This document shows positions 8,390-16,856 of a stretch of 64,000 bases of DNA, piece after piece. Within the stretch, counting starts at the first letter, position 1; each line of letters starts with the position of its first letter. The position numbers were made by a program, and so were the translations under genes. Below the pieces are notes generated by a model. That model had not been told where the DNA came from, did no database searches, and saw only the letters and a program-made list of their open reading frames with translations. The DNA comes from Planctomycetota bacterium (GTDB lineage: Bacteria; Planctomycetota; UBA1135; GCA-002748355): the NCBI GenBank assembly GCA_020638795.1, contig JACKHW010000008.1, positions 124,001 to 188,000 of the forward strand, in the 5' to 3' direction.

Positions 8390-10342
8390 TCACTTCGGTT
8401 CGGGAATGTCGAGATCGCCGCTCATGTAGCGGCGCAGAGGACGCTTGCAGAAGTAGAAGAAGTCGTCGGTGATCGCCGCCCATTCTTCGTCGCTCGTGAT
8501 CCCGTAGGCCTCGGCGAGGCGGTCGCGGTTGTAGCGATACCGGAGTTCGAGGCCGAGGACCTGTTCGAACGCTTTTGCGAACTTACCCTGTTCGCCGAAC
8601 GACGCTCGTCCGGGACCGACGTGCGAGTAGAAGATCCAAGCCCACCCGAGTGCATAGACCGTGCTGACGATCTGCTGATCCTCGCCGCTCGCCTTCTCCG
8701 ATTCGATGGCTTGCTTGGCACGTGCGAATCGAATCTGGTCGATCCCGAGGAACTGCTTCGGAGTCAGGAAGGACTTGCTCAGCTTGTCGACGGTCTCGGC
8801 GTCCGGTGCGTCGTCAGCGCCAGCATCGGCGGCGTCCTTCGCGGTCTTCCATGCAAAGTAGGCATCCGCGGCGGCAGAGATCGTTCCTTGGCGGCCTACG
8901 AGAGCCCTCCGGAAGCGATATCCCGAGTACTGATTGCCTTCGTACGCGCCCCAGAACTCGGCGATGCCCTCTTCGAGCCACGGAGTCGGCGGCATGCGCG
9001 GCAGGCGCGCCGCGTTGTGCATGATCTGGTGCGTCGCCTCGTGGAAGAGCTCGTGATAGAACTGCGATTCGCTCGCACCTTGCCACACGTAGAGCGTGCC
9101 GCGGCAGTGATCCTGGATGCCCTCGTCGGCACTCGGTGTGTAGAACGCGGCCGCGAGCCCGGTCGACGGGAAGAACTTGTGTCCGTGATCCCGGTAGCTC
9201 TCGTAGCTCTTCTGATCCTTGAGGATCATGACGGGCACGACGAACTCCGAGTCGTCCCAGCTCGGCAACGTGTCTTCTCCATACGCTGACTGGAACTGCT
9301 TGCGCAGCGCGGCGAGTCCAGGACCGATGAGTTCGGCCGTCGCGGTCGGATCGGGGCTCTTGGCGTCCTGCACCATCAACAGGTACGGATTCGGAATCTT
9401 GTCCGTCGAGAAGTAGAAACGCAGTTCGAGATCCGGGACGTCCTTGACATCCTGCCGGTAGTAGTCGGCGACGATCTTCGCCTTCTTGCCGAACGGTGTC
9501 TGCCAACGCGCGAGTTCGGCCTGTTCGGCTGCTTGCTTCTCCTGTTCTTTCAGCTTTGCCTGCCACTCGGTCGTGATGCGAGTGTATTCGTCGTCCTTGA
9601 CCCACTTGTCCTTGTAGTCGGGATGGTCTCCGACGTAGCGACGGAAGCCGAGTGCGCGGCGCGAAGCCTCGTGGTCCGGATCGCTCGCCAGGATCATCTC
9701 GTGAATCTCGTCCGAACTCAGGACGCCGTCACCGAGTTCGTTCCGCTCCGAGAGTTCGAGTGCTTCGAGGAGCTTCGCGGTCTTGGTGTCTTTGTCCGTG
9801 CTCGCTTCTGCAGCTCGAATCGATTCGTCGTACCGTTCACGCGGCGTCTTCTTCGGTGCAGCTTTCGCCGTCTGGTCGTTCGTCGTGGTGCTGTTTCCGT
9901 TGGTGTCACTCGTGGCGTTCGAGTTCGCGCCACCGTTGCCACCGGCGTCCGTACGATTACCACTCGAGAAGAACCACAGGCCACCCGCGATCAAGGCGCA
10001 AGCGCCGAGGCTCATGAACAACATGAGCGGAGCCTTCTTGTCTCGTTCCGACTGGCCGCCGCGCGGACGGCCCGATCTCCCGGCTGTCGCGGTCGTTTGG
10101 CGTGAAGTTGGCCGAGAGCGGTCGGTGCTTCGCGATCGGGACGAACGCCTGGCAGCGCGCGTGTCGTCGGTCGAGGCTTCCTCTTGCGTCTCGAGCACTT
10201 CTTCGAGAGCTTCGAACTCGTCCGGCGGGACTTCGATGATCGCGCTACACGCGCGGCACTTGACGCGTGCGCCTTGCGCGAGGGAACCGCGGCGGTAGGA
10301 CTTGCCACACGACGTGCATGAGAACGTATCGGACTCGCTCAT
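8390..10342 (-). CDS. Zinc-ribbon, membrane-anchored putative metallopeptidase (DUF1570-like)
   Basis: A 650-residue protein. An N-terminal zinc ribbon (C9-x2-C12, C29-x2-C32) is followed by a Ser/Arg-rich linker, one membrane segment (APLMLFMSLGACALIAGG) and an Asn/Thr-rich spacer, then a large outer domain. That domain carries HEATH (434-438), and about 20 residues on WLEEGIAEFWG, so the HExxH plus distant E of a gluzincin-type zinc peptidase are present. This resembles the DUF1570 family, typical of Planctomycetota. The zinc ribbon should lie in the cytoplasm and the peptidase outside. A TAACAT box six bases before the ATG suggests a leaderless mRNA. Confidence 0.75.
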   Translation of the reverse strand: MSESDTFSCTSCGKSYRRGSLAQGARVKCRACSAIIEVPPDEFEALEEVLETQEEASTDDTRAARRSSRSRSTDRSRPTSRQTTATAGRSGRPRGGQSERDKKAPLMLFMSLGACALIAGGLWFFSSGNRTDAGGNGGANSNATSDTNGNSTTTNDQTAKAAPKKTPRERYDESIRAAEASTDKDTKTAKLLEALELSERNELGDGVLSSDEIHEMILASDPDHEASRRALGFRRYVGDHPDYKDKWVKDDEYTRITTEWQAKLKEQEKQAAEQAELARWQTPFGKKAKIVADYYRQDVKDVPDLELRFYFSTDKIPNPYLLMVQDAKSPDPTATAELIGPGLAALRKQFQSAYGEDTLPSWDDSEFVVPVMILKDQKSYESYRDHGHKFFPSTGLAAAFYTPSADEGIQDHCRGTLYVWQGASESQFYHELFHEATHQIMHNAARLPRMPPTPWLEEGIAEFWGAYEGNQYSGYRFRRALVGRQGTISAAADAYFAWKTAKDAADAGADDAPDAETVDKLSKSFLTPKQFLGIDQIRFARAKQAIESEKASGEDQQIVSTVYALGWAWIFYSHVGPGRASFGEQGKFAKAFEQVLGLELRYRYNRDRLAEAYGITSDEEWAAITDDFFYFCKRPLRRYMSGDLDIPEPK

Positions 10343-10348
10343 GTGCGC

Positions 10349-10354
10349 ATGTTA
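10349..10354 (-). promoter_or_regulatory. Putative -10 box TAACAT for the metallopeptidase gene
   Basis: TAACAT ends six bases before the ATG at 10342. With a start point 6-8 bases after the box, the mRNA would begin at or near the start codon. No clear -35 element. The box touches the end of the serine hydrolase gene. Confidence 0.4.
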
Positions 10355-11236
10355 TCGCCGCACCTCGAAGAAGTGCCACAACGCGGCGGACATCCGGCGC
10401 AACAACGCGAATCCCGCGTTGTCACGCCCCCAGGAAGTGTCCTTCTGATTCTTCGTGATCACACATGCGACGTACTCGCCGTGGGGAGCGTGGACGAGGA
10501 AGACCTCCGATCGTGACGCGTCCACGGCTCCCTGCTTCGAACCGACCTCGACTCCGAGGGGGATCGGTTCGAGCGCGGTGTCGTCCCAGGCGGTGCGGCA
10601 AAGTGCGCGATACGCATCGCGAGCCAGCGCGGGCGGCAAGTCGACGCCTCGGCGCATTCGAACCATGAGCGTCGCCATTTCACGCGGCGTGGTCTGTCCC
10701 CAACCGAAACGTTTCCAGTCGTCTTCGCGCCCGGGTGTTCGCGAGTTCATCCTCGTCGCGACGAAGCCGCGCGCAGCGAGCAGGTCGTTGATTGCCGTGC
10801 CGCTACCCGCGAGTTCTTGCAGCCACAGGCTCGCCGTGTTGTCGGACAACGACTCCATGAGGAGTATGAGCTTGCGGAGTGAGACTTCCGTGCCCTCCTC
10901 GAGGGCCGCACAGAGATCCGTGCCCGGGTAGATCCGCGACTTCGACCACGTGAGCGAGGCGCGTGAATCGAGTTCGCCACGCGCGATGCGATCGTAGAGC
11001 GCGTAGAGGATCGGTACCTTGATCATGCTCGCTGTCGGGAAGATCTCGTCACCTCGAACGGATGCCTTCGTGCCGCTCGGCAGGTGTTCGACATAGACGC
11101 CGACGACTCCATCGAAGCCTTCGATGCACTTCTCGACGACTAGCCTGAGCTCGCCGCCGAGATCGCGCGGCCCACTCGTGCACGATTGCATTACGATGAA
11201 TGTCACGGCGATCGTTGCGATGGTCCTTGTCCTCAT
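10352..11236 (-). CDS. Class A beta-lactamase-like serine hydrolase, lipoprotein
   Basis: A 294-residue protein with the penicillin-recognising fold: S70-M-I-K73 (acylation serine and general base), S131-D132-N133, and GSKQG in place of the usual KTG triad. The N-terminus has a signal with MQSC as a possible lipobox. The start at 11236 has AGGA upstream and removes a long unlikely leader that would overlap the divergent gene. The omega-loop glutamate of true class A beta-lactamases is not obvious, so a peptidoglycan-active or unknown serine hydrolase is as likely as antibiotic resistance. Only 24 bases separate it from the divergent secreted protein gene. Confidence 0.75.
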   Translation of the reverse strand: MRTRTIATIAVTFIVMQSCTSGPRDLGGELRLVVEKCIEGFDGVVGVYVEHLPSGTKASVRGDEIFPTASMIKVPILYALYDRIARGELDSRASLTWSKSRIYPGTDLCAALEEGTEVSLRKLILLMESLSDNTASLWLQELAGSGTAINDLLAARGFVATRMNSRTPGREDDWKRFGWGQTTPREMATLMVRMRRGVDLPPALARDAYRALCRTAWDDTALEPIPLGVEVGSKQGAVDASRSEVFLVHAPHGEYVACVITKNQKDTSWGRDNAGFALLRRMSAALWHFFEVRR

Positions 11237-11260
11237 GTCGTGATCCTGCCCGCTTGCTCG

Positions 11261-12550
11261 ATGCGAATCATCGTCCACCGTCACTTTCGGATCGTTGCAC
11301 TGGCTCTCTCCGTCCTGCCATGTGCCTCCGTGTGTGCACAAGGACGGTTCCACGTCGATTCGGGCCCTGCGGCTTTACAGAGTCCGAGTGCGCGAGCTGC
11401 CATCGTGCGGACAGCGGACGGGACTCTCTATGCCATCACCACTCGTCCGACCGGGCAGCTACGGCTGCGATGCATGAAGGCCGGTGGGACGCGCTTCGAG
11501 ACCGTCGATGTCGAGATCGCCGATGGTTCGTCGGGCGTGGCGAGTGAACGACCAACGAACGGCGCGATCCTCGCGATCGACTCGCGTGGCGTCCTGCACG
11601 TCGTGTGGTCGCGGTATCACTACCCGGACTTCTTCGAGCAGTACTATCGCAGGTTCGATCCGGCTACGCGCGCAATGTCGGCGATCGTCAAGACGTCTCA
11701 TCTCGGTCCTGGTCAGTGCAATCGCAGCGAAGCGATGTCGATCGCGGTGGGGCCCGACGACAAGGTGTACATCGCTGCGCCGTCGACGGGTTTCTGGCAA
11801 GCACGTCTACTGAAGGTGCAGGCAGGTCCAACCGCGGGCGTGCCCGCCATCGAGGACCTCGGTCTCATGACGACGAATGGCTCTGCACAGTTGCCGGCCC
11901 TTGCCGTCGATGCCGAAGGGCGCGTTCACTGCGCGTACTTCTCCAACCTCGGTGGCAAGCTCGACCACGTCTATTGGGATCCGAAGAATGGCGGAGGTTG
12001 GTACCCTCGAACACGCGATGGGAAGCGCAAGCCGTTGACGATCGCAGGCTCGGCGACGAGGACGCTCTTCGGTCCCGCGCTGGCTTGCGATACAGCCGGC
12101 CGAGTGCATGCGAGTTTCGTCACGCGTGCATCGGATTCTGAGACGCGCTTGCACTACACGTTCTGGAGTCCCGAATCCTTGCGTTGGCAAAATGCGGCGG
12201 ATCTCGGGGCTTCGAAGTGTCCGGCGGCTCATCACCCGTTCTTGCATCACACCCTCGCCGTGATGGCCGACGGCAAGCGCGTCTTCGTCGTCGATCGAGC
12301 GTTCGTGGATCCGCGTGAGGAACGGGATCGTGGCCTCGTGGTCCGCGAGTTGTCGAAGAACGCACAACGATCCGAGTCCTTCCTCGAGCATTCGAGCGAG
12401 GACGCTGCGCGATATCGGCGTATTCACGCGCGCTATGCTCTGTTCCCCGAGAGCATGCGATTGCACGGAAGTCTCGATCTCATCTACGCGATCCCTCGCC
12501 AGGAAGGAGCCGAAGGCATGCGGCTCTGGAGACAACCGATAGATTCGTGA
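11261..12550 (+). CDS. Secreted beta-propeller-like (BNR-type) protein
   Basis: A 429-residue exported protein; signal peptide at about 5-26, then repeated strands of the type D-x-x-G-x-[LV]-[HY], for example ADGTLYAI, SRGVLHVVW and AEGRVHCAYF, as in BNR/sialidase-like propellers. No sialidase catalytic set can be seen, so it may only bind. The ATG at 11261 directly precedes the signal peptide. The next gene starts inside its stop codon (GTGA), so they form an operon. Confidence 0.55.
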   Translation: MRIIVHRHFRIVALALSVLPCASVCAQGRFHVDSGPAALQSPSARAAIVRTADGTLYAITTRPTGQLRLRCMKAGGTRFETVDVEIADGSSGVASERPTNGAILAIDSRGVLHVVWSRYHYPDFFEQYYRRFDPATRAMSAIVKTSHLGPGQCNRSEAMSIAVGPDDKVYIAAPSTGFWQARLLKVQAGPTAGVPAIEDLGLMTTNGSAQLPALAVDAEGRVHCAYFSNLGGKLDHVYWDPKNGGGWYPRTRDGKRKPLTIAGSATRTLFGPALACDTAGRVHASFVTRASDSETRLHYTFWSPESLRWQNAADLGASKCPAAHHPFLHHTLAVMADGKRVFVVDRAFVDPREERDRGLVVRELSKNAQRSESFLEHSSEDAARYRRIHARYALFPESMRLHGSLDLIYAIPRQEGAEGMRLWRQPIDS

Positions 12551-13185
12551 GGGAACCGTTGCGGGCCGTCTCCGTTGCAGGCGCGATCATGACCAAGGAC
12601 ATCCCAGACGAATCGAGCCGTGACGCTAGCAAGCGCGATTTGAGCTTCGATTCCTTGCGCATTCCGAGCCCCTGCAATGCGGATTGGGACTCGATGGAGG
12701 ACCGGGGTTCGCAGCGGTACTGCGAGGACTGCAACCTGTGCGTCCACGACGTCCGTCGCCTGACCGAGTCGGAGACGCGGGACCTGCTCCATCGCGCGGC
12801 GCAGAGTGGGACGCGCGTCTGCATGCGTGTCACCTATCGCGCGAACGGATCGGTCGTGACCCGGGACGACGAGCAGCACGACGTGCCGACGCGGAGACGT
12901 TTCTTGTCCCGCGCTTGGTCCGCCGCGGCGGCGGTCCTCGCGGTCGTGACGTTCGGTGCCTGCAAGGACCCCAAGCCGCCCGGCGGGAGTGGAACCTCGA
13001 AGGGCGGGCCATTCAGCCCGCTCGTCGGCAAGCCGTTCGTCCAGATCCAAGGCGAGCCGGAGGTCGAGACCCAAGGTGAGGTGGAGGTCCTGCTCGGCGA
13101 TGTGGTGCCAGAAACCGCGCCAGACCCGAAGAGCGGCACGAAGGGCGACAAGCCTCCGATCAAGATCGACAGCCCCAAGGACTGA
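12547..13185 (+). CDS. Cys-rich protein with C-x-ADWDSM motif and one membrane anchor
   Basis: A 212-residue protein. The first half has a compact domain with PCNADWDSM, RYCEDCNLCVHDV and a final CMRV, which fits a known but unnamed family (C-x(2)-W-x-x-M ... RxCxxCxxxV) found in Planctomycetota, Acidobacteriota and Bacteroidota, probably metal-binding. A twin-arginine-like RRRFLSR precedes a single hydrophobic segment (about 121-139) ending FGAC, followed by a Pro/Gly/Lys tail of low complexity. GTG 12547 gives a 4-base overlap with the gene before; ATG 12589 is the alternative start. Function unknown. Confidence 0.6.
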   Translation: MREPLRAVSVAGAIMTKDIPDESSRDASKRDLSFDSLRIPSPCNADWDSMEDRGSQRYCEDCNLCVHDVRRLTESETRDLLHRAAQSGTRVCMRVTYRANGSVVTRDDEQHDVPTRRRFLSRAWSAAAAVLAVVTFGACKDPKPPGGSGTSKGGPFSPLVGKPFVQIQGEPEVETQGEVEVLLGDVVPETAPDPKSGTKGDKPPIKIDSPKD

Positions 13186-13236
13186 CGGCCCCGTTTCGGG
13201 ACACGAGGCTCTCTACGCGTACGCGCGTCGTGGGGC

Positions 13237-13242
13237 TACGCT
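13237..13242 (+). promoter_or_regulatory. Putative -10 box TACGCT for the pentapeptide lipoprotein gene
   Basis: TACGCT ends seven bases before the ATG at 13250, matching the TAnnnT box and spacing seen before six other genes in this window. No ribosome-binding site lies between box and start. Confidence 0.4.
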
Positions 13243-13249
13243 CTGGTGC

Positions 13250-14803
13250 ATGTTCGAGACCGCAATGCCATTTCGCTCGCGTTCCTTGCGGCTTTCATGC
13301 GTGGTCGCGATCGGAGCTTCGATCCCCCTGGTGCTTGCCTGCTGCGGCCAGAGTGAACCCGAGGGCAAGAAGCTCCGGGACGAGAACATGGCAGGCGTCT
13401 ACCTCGCAGGAGTCGACTACCGAAACAGCGATCTGCGCGGCGCTGACCTGAGCTTCGCCATCCTCGACGGGGCCGACCTCCGGGGAGCGGCACTCGATCG
13501 GGCGAACCTCGCGGGAGCGAGTCTCAGCGATGCTCGTCTCGAAGGCGCGACAGGATTGAACGACGAACAACTGGCGGACGTGCTCTACGAGCGAGGTCGG
13601 CCGCCGCGAGTCGACGACCGGTACCGAACAGCAATCGAAGCGGCGGCGCCGAATCCGTCCGATACCATCGTCGAACCAGCGACTGCGGAAGCGTTCGCCG
13701 GCGTCGTGACGTTCGCCGGCCCGTCCGCATCGAAGTTGTCGATCGAGTACCGAGGTCCGTCGCTCGCCATGGGACCAGCGGGTTCGGACGATGGTCTCCG
13801 CGAGATCGTTCGGCTCCAAGCGCGTATTCGGGCAGCGACTCGCCGCGCGATTCGCGCCCTTGCCGAAGCTGTCGGCAGCACTGTGACCGAGACCTTCGAG
13901 GGCGAAGGACAGGACGTCGTCCTATTGCGCTGCGATCAGCGAGAGCGGCGGTTGGATCCGATCTTGGAATTCGCGCGTGTCGCGTTCGAAGGCAGTGACG
14001 ATCGTGCGCGTCCGGTACTCGCGAAGTGGAGTGCCCCTTCGATCCTTGATTTGAGCGCGCGTCTCGTCATGCGTGGATATCGAATCGCGATGCTCGGCGA
14101 TGTCGACCGTCACACAAAAATGCGAGCTGCGTTCGAACGACTCGGGCACGAAGTCGTCTTGGACGCAGGTCGGGACGATCTCGATGCCGTGCTGGTACTC
14201 GCGCCCCGCTCCGACGTGGACACGGCTCGACTCCGCGCTCTGCAGGCTCTCGGCGTGGCTTCGATGCTGGTTCTGCCTCACGATACGTCGAGCGCGATTC
14301 AGTCGAGTTTCGATCCACTCCTCACGTCTGCCGGCCTGCGGATCGAGGACAAGCCGCTTCGCAGTGGCTCACGGGATCCGATGTCCGGCGAAACGACGTT
14401 CGGCGAACGCACCGATCGCGTCGACGTAATCGGGGACGCGTTCGGCGATGCCTTGCTCGTGACCGAGCGCTTGCGCGTCGGCGAGGCGATCGTCGAGTTA
14501 CGGGATGTTTCTGCCATCATGCCGAGCACGCCGAACGCAGTCGGAGACAAGAAGTTGCTCCTGTCCTCGCCGCCCTACGGATGGCTCGGTTCGGCCGACG
14601 ACAAACCCGACGACAAGAGCGCCTTGAAGAGCTACTCGATCGCGTGGCTCGTTCCTGGGTCCGACGCGACGCGTCGAGCCGGTGGTGGGACCGCCGGAAT
14701 GATCGTCCTGGGCGCGAACGCATTCTCGGACGACTCGATCCACGTCGGGACGACGAACCTCGATCTCGGCGTCGCCTTGACCGAGTGGCTCGTCACGCAC
14801 TGA
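13250..14803 (+). CDS. Lipoprotein with pentapeptide repeats and a GldG-like C-terminal domain
   Basis: A 517-residue protein. A signal peptide ends at LVLAC|CG, a lipobox. Residues about 47-102 are A(D/N)LxxA-type pentapeptide repeats (LRGADLSFAILDGADLRGAA), which fold as a right-handed beta-helix. The remaining 400 residues look like the periplasmic domain of GldG-type ABC transporter accessory proteins: an MRAAFERLGHEV switch region, DAVLVLAP, and a long tail with GMIVLGANAFSDD. No transporter genes lie next to it, which is unusual for GldG. The match to GldG is by eye and moderate. Starts at 13250 or 13265 are both possible. Confidence 0.5.
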   Translation: MFETAMPFRSRSLRLSCVVAIGASIPLVLACCGQSEPEGKKLRDENMAGVYLAGVDYRNSDLRGADLSFAILDGADLRGAALDRANLAGASLSDARLEGATGLNDEQLADVLYERGRPPRVDDRYRTAIEAAAPNPSDTIVEPATAEAFAGVVTFAGPSASKLSIEYRGPSLAMGPAGSDDGLREIVRLQARIRAATRRAIRALAEAVGSTVTETFEGEGQDVVLLRCDQRERRLDPILEFARVAFEGSDDRARPVLAKWSAPSILDLSARLVMRGYRIAMLGDVDRHTKMRAAFERLGHEVVLDAGRDDLDAVLVLAPRSDVDTARLRALQALGVASMLVLPHDTSSAIQSSFDPLLTSAGLRIEDKPLRSGSRDPMSGETTFGERTDRVDVIGDAFGDALLVTERLRVGEAIVELRDVSAIMPSTPNAVGDKKLLLSSPPYGWLGSADDKPDDKSALKSYSIAWLVPGSDATRRAGGGTAGMIVLGANAFSDDSIHVGTTNLDLGVALTEWLVTH

Positions 14804-14824
14804 GACTTCGTAGCGGATCTCTGC

Positions 14825-16018
14825 TCATGGATCTCGGCGGAACGCCACGGCCATCCCCTGGCCGCCGCTGATGCAAAGTGTCGCGAGGCCGCGTGCGCCA
14901 TTGCGGCGCTTCAGTTCGTGCAGCAGCGTCACGACGATGCGCGTGCCCGTGCAACCGATCGGGTGACCGAGGGCGATCGCTCCGCCATTCACGTTGAGTC
15001 GGTCGCCCGGAAGGCCGAGTTCTCGATCGCACGCGATGACCTGCGCGGCGAAGGCCTCGTTGAGTTCGATCAAGTCGAAGTCGTCGACGGTGACGTCGAG
15101 CTTCTGACAGAGATCTTGCACCGCCGGCACCGGACCGCGGCCCATCAACCGGGGGGACACGCCGGCACGGCTCCACGCTTCGACCGAAGCGAGCACCTCG
15201 AGGCCATGAGTGACCGCGTAGTCGCGACTCGTGACGAGAACGGCAGCCGCGCCGTCGGTGATGCCGGACGAGTTGCCTGCGTGGACGGTTCCGCCCTCGT
15301 CCGCGCTGCGGAAGACCGGTGGCAGCTTGGAGAGCTTCTCGAGCGTCGTGCCGCGACGACCGTGCTCGTCGGTTCCGAACGAATGGCTTCGACCCTTCTT
15401 GTCCGTCCACTCCAAGGTGAGGCGCTCGTCATCGAAGCGCCCAGCGTCTTCCGCTGCTTCCCATCGCTCGAAGGACCGAAGCGCGTACGCGTCCTGTTCT
15501 TCGCGTGTAAGCGCGTGTTCGTCGGCGAGATACTCCGCCGTCTTGCCCATCGGTTCACCGATCAGGCGACACTCGAAACCGTCCGTGTACGTGCCGTCGA
15601 GCACGCGGCCGTGGCCGAGTCGGTAGCCGCGACGAAACTCGGGAAGCAAGAACGGCATGTTGGTCATCGATTCCATGCCGCCGGCGACGATGCACGAGGC
15701 TTCGCCGGTTTGGATCATGCGAGCGGCTTGAACGATCGATTCGAGCCCACTTCCGCAGGCTCGATTGAGCGTCTGCGCTGGGCAAGCTTCCGGAAGCCCC
15801 GCTCGGATGGCGACTTGACGCGCGGGATTCGGACCCGAGCCGAGTTGGCGGGCGTGGCCGAAGAGTAGTTCGTCGACGTCGTTCCCATCGATCGCGGCGC
15901 GCGACAAGAGTCCGACGGTCGCGAACGTGCCGAGTTCGACGGCGCTGACGTCAGACAGACTTCCCAAGAACTTCCCGATCGGTGTTCGGACTGCATGTGT
16001 GATGACGGCTTCGGGCAT
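14825..16018 (-). CDS. Acetyl-CoA C-acetyltransferase (thiolase)
   Basis: A 397-residue thiolase that joins or splits acyl-CoA and acetyl-CoA. The three family signatures are present: NRACGSGLESI with the acylated cysteine, NVNGGAIALGHPIGCTG with the active-site histidine, and CISGGQGMAVAF with the second cysteine. The start at 16018 has GAGAGAG upstream. Whether it works in beta-oxidation (FadA-like) or biosynthesis (AtoB/PhaA-like) cannot be told: no other fatty-acid or PHB gene is nearby. Confidence 0.92.
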   Translation of the reverse strand: MPEAVITHAVRTPIGKFLGSLSDVSAVELGTFATVGLLSRAAIDGNDVDELLFGHARQLGSGPNPARQVAIRAGLPEACPAQTLNRACGSGLESIVQAARMIQTGEASCIVAGGMESMTNMPFLLPEFRRGYRLGHGRVLDGTYTDGFECRLIGEPMGKTAEYLADEHALTREEQDAYALRSFERWEAAEDAGRFDDERLTLEWTDKKGRSHSFGTDEHGRRGTTLEKLSKLPPVFRSADEGGTVHAGNSSGITDGAAAVLVTSRDYAVTHGLEVLASVEAWSRAGVSPRLMGRGPVPAVQDLCQKLDVTVDDFDLIELNEAFAAQVIACDRELGLPGDRLNVNGGAIALGHPIGCTGTRIVVTLLHELKRRNGARGLATLCISGGQGMAVAFRRDP

Positions 16019-16187
16019 ATCGCTCTCTCGGAATGGATTGCTCGCTCGGGTTCGTCCTGCAGCTCACACTTGTTGCTTCCGCACTCTTGGCGCATGGAGA
16101 GCTGTCCGATCCTGCGAACTTCCGAGCGTCGGGAACGGTAGTCGAAACCGCACGGATTCTCATCACGTCTGGCCAGAATCACGATCC

Positions 16188-16820
16188 ATGGAGCTCCCGA
16201 GCGTCTTTCCGATCTTCCCGTTGAGCCAAGTCGTGTTGGTTCCCGGTGCGCTCCTACCACTGCACGTGTTCGAACCGCGGTATCGCGAAATGGTGCAAGA
16301 TGCGCTCCAAGGGCATCGTTCGATCGCGATGGCGGCATGCACGTCTCGCGGTCGATTCGGCGATCCCGCGGTGGATCCCATCATCGGGCTCGGACGCATT
16401 CTGCATCGTCAGCTCTACCCGGATGGGCGTTCGGACATCATTCTCGAAGGGCTCGCGCGCATGGAGATCGAAGAAGAACTCGTCTCCGACAAGCCCTATC
16501 GTATCGTGCGGGCCAGTCCGATGGTCGAGATCGAGCCGCTCGGCGAGCTCGTCGAAGATCTCGGCGAGCGCGCCTCGTCGCTCCTCGAGCGGATCCAGGA
16601 CTTCGATGAGAAGGAACGAAGGCTGTTCCGCAGACTGCCGCTGACGCAGTTGCTGGATTCGTTGCTTTTGCGCGTGCATGCGAGCGTCGAAGCAAAGCAC
16701 GAGATCTTCGCGATGCCGCGTCTCGTCGATCGTCTTGCAGCACTCGAACGCCACATGACCGAAGCCGAGTCACCGCCTTCGTTCTGTTCGTTCCGCAGTG
16801 GTGACCCGCGACTCAACTGA
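16188..16820 (+). CDS. LON N-terminal (substrate-binding) domain protein
   Basis: A 210-residue protein equal to the LON substrate-binding domain without ATPase or protease parts: VFPIFPLSQVVLVPGALLPL, then LHVFEPRYREMV, GVGRI-type strand (GLGRILH) and GRARM-type strand (EGLARMEI). Stand-alone LON domains are common in bacteria and their role is not settled. ATG 16188 is the first start that keeps the conserved PLSQ...LPLHVFEPRY intact without a long leader. It lies between two minus-strand genes. Confidence 0.85.
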   Translation: MELPSVFPIFPLSQVVLVPGALLPLHVFEPRYREMVQDALQGHRSIAMAACTSRGRFGDPAVDPIIGLGRILHRQLYPDGRSDIILEGLARMEIEEELVSDKPYRIVRASPMVEIEPLGELVEDLGERASSLLERIQDFDEKERRLFRRLPLTQLLDSLLLRVHASVEAKHEIFAMPRLVDRLAALERHMTEAESPPSFCSFRSGDPRLN

Positions 16821-16856
16821 CGTCAGGAACGGTCACGATCGCTAGCTCTAGCTAGG

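Noticed and set aside
10352..11236. Antibiotic-resistance beta-lactamase
   Set aside because: SxxK and SDN are present, but KTG is KQG and the omega-loop glutamate is not evident; no mobile-element context.
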